DNA from: an uncultured Anaerolineaceae bacterium
Lineage (GTDB): Bacteria > Chloroflexota > Anaerolineae > Anaerolineales > Anaerolineaceae
Assembly (NCBI GenBank): GCA_937890875.1
Contig: CALAEB010000634.1
Location: forward strand, 1 to 11,090
DNA: 11,090 bases
Direction of reading: 5' to 3'
This document shows positions 6,437 through 11,090 of this stretch, piece by piece. Both the position numbers and the translations under genes were made by a program. The notes under the pieces were generated by a model, which was given only the letters and a program-made list of their open reading frames with translations, was not told the origin of the DNA and searched no databases. The number at the start of each line of letters is the position of its first letter. Position 1 is the stretch's first letter.

Positions 6437-6637
6437 TCAGTTTTTCAGAACTTTTACCAGGAAAATTATCACAGCAATCACAATCACCAACGTGATCATT
6501 CGGCGGTGCCAACTCCCGCCGGTTAAAGCATTCGGATCACCGATCACAGAACGGTTGATAGCATCAGCCAAATTGATCGCCGGGTGTTTTCGATATTCTT
6601 CGGTCCGTTTTTTATCCGGTTGGTCCCGGTTATCCAT
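6437..6637 (-). CDS. Small single-pass membrane protein, possibly DUF6366-like
   Basis: A 66-residue protein with a charged N-terminal half (DNRDQPDKKRTEEYRKHP), a middle segment NLADAINRSVIGDPNALTGG, and one C-terminal transmembrane helix (MITLVIVIAVIIFLVKVL, about residues 47-64). Positive residues before the helix (HRR) suggest the N-terminus stays in the cytoplasm. The layout and the N..DA.NR...G pattern recall DUF6366 proteins of Firmicutes, but I hold this loosely. The start at 6637 is chosen because AAAGGAG lies at ideal spacing; the frame is open further upstream to 6742, without a second good site. It is transcribed against its neighbours. Function is unknown. Confidence 0.65.
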   Translation of the reverse strand: MDNRDQPDKKRTEEYRKHPAINLADAINRSVIGDPNALTGGSWHRRMITLVIVIAVIIFLVKVLKN

Positions 6638-6842
6638 ATTTTTGCTCCTTTTTCCAGAGTTCTGTTCACTTGTTAATTGTATTATCGGGAACGCTGCTTT
6701 TTCGCATAACAGGCTGAATGATGACAGAAATACGAACCACAAAAGGGGGTATCGCGTTCCTGATATTCCGACAATATTCCCCTGCGTTTTCTGAAAAAAA
6801 AGATGACGTTTGTCAGGATTTTATCAATATGTATTTTCATAT
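6638..6842. other. Intergenic region between the small membrane protein and SDR genes
   Basis: It contains the minus-strand promoter area of the membrane protein; TACAAT and GATAAT occur on that strand around 6678-6690 without a clear -35. A weak imperfect stem (AGGGG at about 6743, CCCCT at about 6779) is present. I find no gene here. The SDR regulatory block starts at 6843. Confidence 0.35.
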
Positions 6843-6852
6843 ATACCGGTAT
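6843..6852. promoter_or_regulatory. ATACCGGTAT palindrome upstream of the SDR promoter
   Basis: A perfect 10-base palindrome identical to the core at 4951-4960. In both places CGAATTT begins 18 bases after the palindrome's first base, and CGTTA begins 25 bases after that. Confidence 0.55.
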
Positions 6853-6865
6853 TCATAAATCGAAT

Positions 6866-6894
6866 TTAACAAATCTATCCCGATTCGTTAATAT
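6866..6894 (+). promoter_or_regulatory. Promoter of the SDR gene
   Basis: TTAACA (6866-6871), 17-base spacer and TAATAT (6889-6894). It is chosen because it aligns exactly with the alcohol dehydrogenase promoter. TATAAA at 6909-6914 is an alternative -10 without a good -35. Confidence 0.6.
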
Positions 6895-6902
6895 TTTCAC
6901 AA
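6885..6902. promoter_or_regulatory. Candidate Rex operator at the SDR promoter
   Basis: TCGTTAA-TATT-TTCACAA fits the Rex consensus TTGTKAA-N4-TTCACAA with a single mismatch (C at position 2). It covers the -10 box, as at the alcohol dehydrogenase. Confidence 0.65.
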
Positions 6903-6904
6903 TT

Positions 6905-6929
6905 TTAGTATAAAATAGGATTATACTAA
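6905..6929 (+). promoter_or_regulatory. Inverted repeat in the SDR leader
   Basis: TTAGTATA (6905-6912) and TATACTAA (6922-6929) are a perfect 8-bp inverted repeat with a 9-base loop. It ends against the Shine-Dalgarno AAGGAGA (6928-6934), so it could partly hide the ribosome binding site or be a DNA operator. The alcohol dehydrogenase leader has no counterpart. Confidence 0.4.
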
Positions 6930-6942
6930 GGAGAAAGAATCT

Positions 6943-7635
6943 ATGTTTAACTTACAAAATCGAGTCGCTGTAATCACCGGCGCTTCCAGTGGGTTGGGAA
7001 TGCAAATGGCCCAAGGTTTAGCAGGGCAGGGAGCGGATGTTGTTTTGCTCGCCCGCCGGGAAGCAAAGTTACAGGCAGTTGCAGCGGAAATCGAGCGAAA
7101 ATACAGTGTGAAAGCTTTTCCTGTTGTCTGTGATGTAACCGATTTGAAATCTGTCCAAGCGGCCGTAAAGGCTGAAGAGATGGAAGATGACGTATGGCAG
7201 GGCAATATTGAGATTGATCTGACCGGTGTTTTCCGGGTTGCCCGTGAATTCGGTAAACTCATGCTGAAAGCAGGATACGGCCGGATTATCAATATTTCTT
7301 CCATGTACGGCATCGTCGGGAATCGCGAAAGCCCTGCCGCGGCATATCATGCTGCGAAAGGCGGTGTGGTCAATCTTACCCGCGCACTGGCGGCAGAGTG
7401 GGCGGCACGCGGAGTTACCGTCAATTGCATCTGCCCCGGTTACTTCGAAACAGAACTGACGATTGACACGCTGCGTACAGAATCCTTCACAGACTATATG
7501 AAACGTTCGGTTCCCCTCCAACGTTATGGAAATGCCGGCGAACTGAATGCAGCCGCCTGTTTTTTGGCTTCTGAAGAAGCTTCTTATGTAACCGGTGTTA
7601 TTCTGCCGGTTGACGGTGGGTACACCGCGATTTGA
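6943..7635 (+). CDS. Short-chain dehydrogenase, gluconate-5-dehydrogenase-like, with apparent internal deletion
   Basis: A classical SDR oxidoreductase using NAD(P)H, most like gluconate/5-keto-gluconate dehydrogenases. The dinucleotide loop TGASSGLG is at 12-19, the adenine-contact DVTD at 64-67, the active-site Ser in INISSMYG (119/120), and the Tyr135-x3-Lys139 pair in YHAAKGG; CICPGYFETEL (162-172) and the terminal PVDGGY are also typical. The protein has 230 residues, while relatives have about 254. VQAAVKA (71-77) runs straight into EEMEDDVWQ, so the strand-4 segment with NNAG and the preceding helix end (about 24 residues) is missing. The reading frame is intact on both sides. The Asp in IEIDLTGVF, where many SDRs have Asn, seems normal for this subgroup. 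Good Shine-Dalgarno AAGGAGA. It may be inactive, or the gap may be an assembly error. Confidence 0.85.
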   Translation: MFNLQNRVAVITGASSGLGMQMAQGLAGQGADVVLLARREAKLQAVAAEIERKYSVKAFPVVCDVTDLKSVQAAVKAEEMEDDVWQGNIEIDLTGVFRVAREFGKLMLKAGYGRIINISSMYGIVGNRESPAAAYHAAKGGVVNLTRALAAEWAARGVTVNCICPGYFETELTIDTLRTESFTDYMKRSVPLQRYGNAGELNAAACFLASEEASYVTGVILPVDGGYTAI

Positions 7636-7659
7636 TCGGGTTCTAATGGAGAAAGACTG

Positions 7660-7695
7660 AGATTTTTGCTTCTTATTTCAAAGAAGCAAAAATTT
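7660..7695 (+). repeat. 15-bp inverted repeat after the SDR gene
   Basis: The arms 7660-7674 and 7681-7695 pair with one wobble around a 6-base loop. The left arm is T-rich and the right A-rich, as in the other hairpins. No T-run follows. It begins 25 bases after the SDR stop codon. Confidence 0.65.
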
Positions 7696-7731
7696 ATGAA
7701 AGGTCGCTTCAAAACGAAAATTGTTATTATC

Positions 7732-7803
7732 GAATCTCTCTCTTCGAAAATGATCGTGCCAGTCTGGTTTCCGGTGCGATCATTTCGTGTTTGTTTTTTC
7801 CTG
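7732..7803 (+). terminator. Terminator-like module of the SDR gene (homologous to 6271-6328)
   Basis: The leader of 24 bases (7732-7755) matches 6271-6294 with three differences and includes CTCTCTCTTCGAAAA. The stem 7748-7760 pairs with 7773-7785 (13 bp, two wobbles). The T-run is delayed (GTTTGTTTTTT from about 7788), which makes it a weaker terminator than its partner. Confidence 0.6.
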
Positions 7804-7839
7804 ATCTCCGGAGATTACGAAATATCGGAGGTTTTTTTT
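7804..7839 (+). terminator. Intrinsic terminator with T8
   Basis: ATCTCCG (7804-7810) pairs with CGGAGGT (7826-7832), 7 bp with one wobble, directly followed by eight T (7832-7839). It probably separates SDR transcription from nfnAB. Confidence 0.6.
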
Positions 7840-7851
7840 CGAAACCCGAAT

Positions 7852-7923
7852 TGCCATAGATTAAGCAGTGATTCAAAATACAATCCGGATGTCAGAAGCC
7901 GAATTGCTGCTTAATCTATGGCA
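7852..7923. repeat. Long hairpin in the nfnAB upstream region
   Basis: A perfect 17-bp arm pair (7852-7868 and 7907-7923) extends inward by six more pairs including two wobbles (7869-7874 with 7901-7906), giving a 23-bp stem. The 26-base loop contains the small palindrome ATCCGGAT. The left arm and loop contain CAGTGATTCAAAA, which recurs near two other hairpins. It ends about 80 bases before nfnA. It could be a leader structure or an inserted element. Confidence 0.7.
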
Positions 7924-7926
7924 TAG

Positions 7927-7938
7927 ATAGACGTCTAT
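7927..7938. promoter_or_regulatory. ATAGACGTCTAT palindrome upstream of nfnA
   Basis: A perfect 12-base palindrome 3 bases after the long hairpin and 66 bases before the nfnA start. TATAGT (7943-7948) and TATAAA (7958-7963) are possible -10 boxes, but no convincing -35 pairs with either. No Rex-like site is seen here. A role as operator is inference. Confidence 0.4.
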
Positions 7939-8004
7939 GTGATATAGTGTATGTGTTTATAAAGAAGAGCAGGTATTCTTCAGAATCGCAGAAAGGTCAG
8001 TATT

Positions 8005-8847
8005 ATGTACAAAATCATTAAGAAAAAGGCATTGAATCCTACTGTTACATTGATGGAAGTAGATGCTCCATTTGTTGCCAGAAAAGCAGAACCCGGGCAA
8101 TTTATTATTCTCCGCGTGGATGCCGATGGTGAACGTATTCCGCTCACCATCGCTGACTTTGATCGGGAAAAAGGGACCATCACCATTATTTTCCAGATCG
8201 TCGGCGCGACAACGGAAAAATTAAACCATTTGAATGAAGGTGATTCGATCCATGATTTTGTCGGACCGCTCGGCGTAGCTTCTCATACGGAAGGGTTGAA
8301 AAAAGTGGCGGTCGTCGGCGGGGGAGTCGGCTGCGCGATTGCTTACCCGATCGCAAAGAAAATCCACGCCCAAGGGGCGGAAGTCCACTCCATTGTCGGG
8401 TTCCGGAACAAGGATCTGGTCATTTTGGAAGATGAGTTTCGGAAAGCCAGCAATCGCTATTTTGTGATGACCGATGACGGCAGTTACGGAGAAAAAGGGC
8501 TGGTCACTGACGCTTTGAAAAAGCTGTTGGACGCCGGTGAGAAATATGATGAAGTTATCGCAATCGGTCCGTTGATCATGATGAAATTTGTCAGCAAATT
8601 GACCAAAGAGTACGGTGTAAAAACCGTTGTCAGCATGAATCCGATTATGATCGACGGGACCGGGATGTGCGGCGGCTGCCGGCTTACGGTAGGCGGAGAA
8701 ACAAAATTCGCCTGTGTGGATGGGCCGGATTTTGACGGACATAAAGTGGACTATGATGAAGCAATGGCACGGGCCGCGATCTATAAGGACTTTGAACGCC
8801 ACTCGTATGAAGAAACTTGCAATCTTTTCAGTAAAGAGGTGATTTGA
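8005..8847 (+). CDS. nfnA: NfnA: NADH-dependent ferredoxin:NADP+ oxidoreductase, FAD/[2Fe-2S] subunit
   Basis: The smaller subunit of the cytosolic flavin-based electron-bifurcating transhydrogenase. NfnAB reversibly couples NADPH oxidation to reduction of NAD+ and ferredoxin; NfnA holds the NAD(H) site. The 280 residues match the family. An FNR-like FAD domain carries RIPLTIAD (44-51), and the dinucleotide fold carries GGGVGCAIAYPIAK (105-118). A [2Fe-2S] site in the C-terminal part has Asp217, Cys222, Cys225 and Cys237 (MIDGTGMCGGC, then FACVDGPDFDGH), which fits the unusual one-Asp, three-Cys ligation known for NfnA. GAAAGG (7991-7996) precedes the ATG by 8 bases. The partner gene starts one base after the stop. 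The paralogous name is sulfide dehydrogenase subunit B (SudB); Nfn is preferred from pairing and context. Confidence 0.93.
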   Translation: MYKIIKKKALNPTVTLMEVDAPFVARKAEPGQFIILRVDADGERIPLTIADFDREKGTITIIFQIVGATTEKLNHLNEGDSIHDFVGPLGVASHTEGLKKVAVVGGGVGCAIAYPIAKKIHAQGAEVHSIVGFRNKDLVILEDEFRKASNRYFVMTDDGSYGEKGLVTDALKKLLDAGEKYDEVIAIGPLIMMKFVSKLTKEYGVKTVVSMNPIMIDGTGMCGGCRLTVGGETKFACVDGPDFDGHKVDYDEAMARAAIYKDFERHSYEETCNLFSKEVI

Positions 8848-8848
8848 T

Positions 8849-10246
8849 ATGCCGAATATGTCCAAAACAAGGAATGAGATGCCCGCACAGGCACCGGATG
8901 TCCGAAACAAAAATTTTAAAGAAGTAACTTTAGGCTACAGCGAAGAACAGGCAATCGACGAAGCACAGCGTTGTTTGAATTGCAAGCATAAGCCTTGTAT
9001 CAGCGGATGCCCGGTTCAGATCAATATTCCTGCTTTTATCCAGAAAATTTCTCAGGGCAATTATGAAGAAGCCTATCAGGTTATTTCGCTTACCAGTTCG
9101 CTGCCGGCGGTCTGCGGACGGGTCTGCCCGCAGGAAGCACAGTGCGAAAAATACTGTGTGCGCGGGATTAAAGGCGAAAGCGTCGGGATCGGCAGACTGG
9201 AACGTTTCGCGGCTGATTGGCACAACGCGCATCCGGTCGGAAAAATTGAGCGTCCGGAGCCCAATGGACATAAAGTGGCTGTGGTAGGTTCCGGCCCCGC
9301 CGGGCTGACCTGCGCCGGCGATCTGGCAAAGAAAGGCTATGACGTCACGATTTACGAGGCGCTTCACCTCGCCGGCGGTGTCCTGGTATACGGGATTCCG
9401 GAATTCCGTCTGCCAAAATCGATCGTCCAAAAAGAGATCGACACACTGCAGGGTCTGGGTGTCACGATCAGCACCAATACCGTGATCGGCAGATCCATTT
9501 CGGTCGAAGAACTGATGAAAGAAAACGGTTTTGAGGCCGTATTTATCGGCTCCGGCGCCGGTCTGCCGCGCTTTATGAATATTCCGGGTGAAAACCTGAA
9601 CGGTGTTTATTCCGCCAACGAATTCCTGACCCGGATCAACCTCATGAAATCTTATCAGGAGAACAGCGCGACTCCGATCCTGCCTTTCAAAAAGGTCGCT
9701 GTCATCGGCGGCGGAAACGTCGCGATGGATGCGGCGCGTTGTGCAAAACGGCTGGGCGCGGATGACGTTTATATCGTCTATCGCCGTTCGGAAGAAGAAC
9801 TCCCCGCCCGGAGAGAAGAAGTTGAACACGCGAAAGAAGAAGGCATCATCTTCAAACTGCTGAACAATCCGATCGAGATCCTGCCCAATGAAAAGAAATT
9901 TGTCGGCGGCATGAAATGCATCGAAATGGAACTTGGCGAGCCGGATGCTTCCGGACGCCGGAAACCGGTTGAAAAGCCCGGTTCTGAATTTGTGCTGGAT
10001 GTGGATTGTGTGATCGTGGCAATCGGGACTTCCCCCAACCCGCTGATCAAATCAACGACCAACGGTCTGGCTACCGAAAAATGGGGCGGAATCGTTGTGA
10101 ACCCGGAGACCGGCCAAACTTCAATCGAGGGCGTCTATGCCGGCGGCGATGCGGTTACCGGCGCTGCGACCGTTATCCTGGCCATGGGCGCAGGAAAGAC
10201 CGCGGCAAAGGGCATTGACGAATATATCCAAAGCAAAAAGAATTAG
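8849..10246 (+). CDS. nfnB: NfnB: NADPH/bifurcating-FAD subunit (GltD-like)
   Basis: The larger Nfn subunit of 465 residues, which carries the bifurcating FAD, the NADPH site and two [4Fe-4S] clusters and is often annotated as glutamate synthase small chain (GltA/GltD-like). The N-terminal cluster cysteines are Cys42, 45, 50, 54 (CLNCKHKPCISGCP) and Cys89, 93, 99, 103 (CGRVCPQEAQCEKYC). The FAD loop GSGPAGL is at 147-153, the NADPH loop GGGNVAMDAAR at 287-297, and the C-terminal FAD segment GGDAVTGAATVILAMGAGK at 432-450. AAAGAGGTGA in the end of nfnA is its ribosome binding site, so the two are co-translated. No glutamate synthase large subunit is adjacent, and nfnA is, which favours NfnB over a true GltD. 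All expected cofactor residues are intact. Confidence 0.94.
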   Translation: MPNMSKTRNEMPAQAPDVRNKNFKEVTLGYSEEQAIDEAQRCLNCKHKPCISGCPVQINIPAFIQKISQGNYEEAYQVISLTSSLPAVCGRVCPQEAQCEKYCVRGIKGESVGIGRLERFAADWHNAHPVGKIERPEPNGHKVAVVGSGPAGLTCAGDLAKKGYDVTIYEALHLAGGVLVYGIPEFRLPKSIVQKEIDTLQGLGVTISTNTVIGRSISVEELMKENGFEAVFIGSGAGLPRFMNIPGENLNGVYSANEFLTRINLMKSYQENSATPILPFKKVAVIGGGNVAMDAARCAKRLGADDVYIVYRRSEEELPARREEVEHAKEEGIIFKLLNNPIEILPNEKKFVGGMKCIEMELGEPDASGRRKPVEKPGSEFVLDVDCVIVAIGTSPNPLIKSTTNGLATEKWGGIVVNPETGQTSIEGVYAGGDAVTGAATVILAMGAGKTAAKGIDEYIQSKKN

Positions 10247-10302
10247 ACGGCAGCCGCAGCGATTCGCCTTTGGGCATCCTAATCAATTTTAAATTGAAAT
10301 TT

Positions 10303-10347
10303 TTGAGGTTCTGTTTTTCGCAGTGAAAAGCAGAACCTCAATTTTTT
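10303..10347 (+). terminator. Terminator of nfnAB (hairpin H5)
   Basis: The arms 10303-10319 and 10325-10341 (17 bp, one wobble) enclose loop GCAGT, and TTTTTT follows at 10342-10347. It starts 56 bases after the nfnB stop. Its stem core GGTTCTGTTTTTCG is related to H1, H2 and H4, but it alone of that group has a proper T-run. Confidence 0.75.
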
Positions 10348-10507
10348 ATCAGGGCATCAAAAGTTAAATTGCCGCTCCAGGATAAAATCGGCGGGATACC
10401 GCAGAGGTTCATAATGATTTTCCCGGGAATTTCCGCAAGCGGGTTGTAATTGTGCTACCATCGGGAATACGAATAAAAACGTTTTGCTGACAGCAGGAGG
10501 ATTTGCA

Positions 10508-11090
10508 ATGACCAACAGGGATAACTATAAAAACACAGGGTTTTCAACCAGAGCGATTCATGTAGGCAACGAAATTGATAAAGAAACCGGCGCGATCCGC
10601 CGGCCGATCACCATGGCAAACAGCTATGCGCTGCCCTATGATCCTTCAGACATGAATTGGAGCAGCACGGGACAATCTCTGTATACCCGAAACGGCGGGG
10701 CAAATCAGCAATATCTGCAGGAAAAATTGGCCTCATTGGAAAACGGGGAAGATTGTGTCACACTGGCTTCCGGCGTCGCGGCGCTTTCCGGTTTGTTCTT
10801 CGCGCTTTTAAAGAGCGGTGACCACGCCGTATTTTCAGATATAACCTATATTGCGGTATACCGGCTGCTGAACGAATTGCTGCCGGCAAAATATGGAATT
10901 GAAACAACGATGGTCGATTCATCGGACCTGAGTGCGGTCAAAGCAGCCATGCGCCCGAATACAAAACTGATTCACATCGAAACACCTTCCAACCCGACAT
11001 TGAAGGTCAGCGACATCACGGCAATCGCAGCAATCGCGCACGAAGGCGGAGCGCTTCTCTCGGTGGATAATACCTTTGCATCCCCTTATA
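10508..11090 (+). CDS. Cys/Met-metabolism PLP-dependent enzyme, 3' end outside window
   Basis: The first 194 residues of a trans-sulfuration family enzyme (cystathionine gamma-synthase, cystathionine lyase, O-acetylhomoserine sulfhydrylase or methionine gamma-lyase). Visible are FSTRAIHVG (12-20), YTRNGG with Tyr59 and Arg61, which contact the PLP phosphate of the neighbouring subunit, ASGVAAL (88-94) for the phosphate cradle, Tyr114 stacking on PLP, ETPSNPT (158-164) and VDNTFASPY (186-194) with Asp187, which pairs with the pyridine nitrogen. The Schiff-base lysine lies beyond the edge. YTRNGGANQQ departs from the common YSRYGNPT, so the exact activity is open. AGGAGG (10495-10500) is 7 bases before the ATG. 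No SAM riboswitch or T-box is seen in the 160-base leader region. Confidence 0.9.
   Translation, partial: MTNRDNYKNTGFSTRAIHVGNEIDKETGAIRRPITMANSYALPYDPSDMNWSSTGQSLYTRNGGANQQYLQEKLASLENGEDCVTLASGVAALSGLFFALLKSGDHAVFSDITYIAVYRLLNELLPAKYGIETTMVDSSDLSAVKAAMRPNTKLIHIETPSNPTLKVSDITAIAAIAHEGGALLSVDNTFASPY

Noticed and set aside
7666..7914. 82-codon plus-strand open frame between the SDR and nfnA
   Set aside because: It runs through three hairpins and a T-run, has no ribosome binding site and no recognisable sequence. It is intergenic.
8930..9829. 299-codon minus-strand open frame
   Set aside because: Fully inside nfnB, antisense. All cofactor motifs of NfnB are intact on the plus strand.
10357..10377. 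Possible further end of the 114-base element after nfnB (CAAAAGTTAAATTGCCG)
   Set aside because: Similar to the left edge of the element, but it is on the wrong side of hairpin H5 for either orientation and no second stem follows. Could be a remnant; too weak to call.
10348..10507. Possible SAM riboswitch or T-box before the Cys/Met enzyme
   Set aside because: No S-box core, no T-box motif and no terminator stem lie just before the gene; only short GC-rich inverted repeats around TTCCCGGGAA are seen.
1..11090. CRISPR array, tRNA, rRNA, phage or defence genes
   Set aside because: No regularly spaced direct repeats, no cloverleaf or rRNA motifs, and no nuclease, integrase or structural phage protein in any frame.

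Overview
The window looks like chromosomal DNA from a fermentative, strictly anaerobic bacterium. The main clues are a complete NfnAB-type electron-bifurcating transhydrogenase, an iron-dependent alcohol dehydrogenase, Rex-like operators, strong AGGAG ribosome binding sites and AT-rich spacers. Individual proteins resemble those of Clostridia-type Firmicutes, and some also resemble Anaerolineae. I cannot decide the phylum from sequence alone. No phage, transposase, CRISPR, rRNA or tRNA was seen.

Layout. Bases 1-3362 are a minus-strand block: a pyrimidine-nucleoside phosphorylase cut by the window start, a lipoprotein of unknown function, a two-gene unit of a PC4/YdbC-like protein and the ribosome-rescue hydrolase ArfB, and a small YjdJ-type acetyltransferase. 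Bases 3750-4688 encode a LysR-family regulator (plus). Bases 5056-6231 encode an iron alcohol dehydrogenase (plus). A 66-residue membrane protein follows at 6437-6637 (minus), then a gluconate-5-dehydrogenase-like SDR at 6943-7635 (plus) that seems to have lost about 24 residues, including the NNAG strand. Next come nfnA-nfnB (8005-10246) and the start of a Cys/Met-metabolism PLP enzyme (10508 onwards).

Regulation. The alcohol dehydrogenase and the SDR are separate genes, but their upstream regions line up base for base: an ATACCGGTAT palindrome, a promoter with 17-base spacing, and a Rex-like operator over the -10 box, all at identical distances. Their downstream regions also share a 24-base module leading into a hairpin. 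They look like two copies of one redox-controlled expression cassette, which fits enzymes that reoxidise NAD(P)H. NfnAB, which balances NADH, NADPH and ferredoxin, lies next to them but has no obvious Rex site.

The most unusual feature is the intergenic DNA. It carries several long hairpins (18-26 bp arms) whose 5' arm is T-rich and 3' arm A-rich, the reverse of a normal intrinsic terminator. Two of them (2826-2939 and 4693-4806) are inverted copies of one 114-base element. All four substitutions between their stems are compensated on the opposite arm, which points to a maintained structure. They bracket the acetyltransferase and LysR genes.
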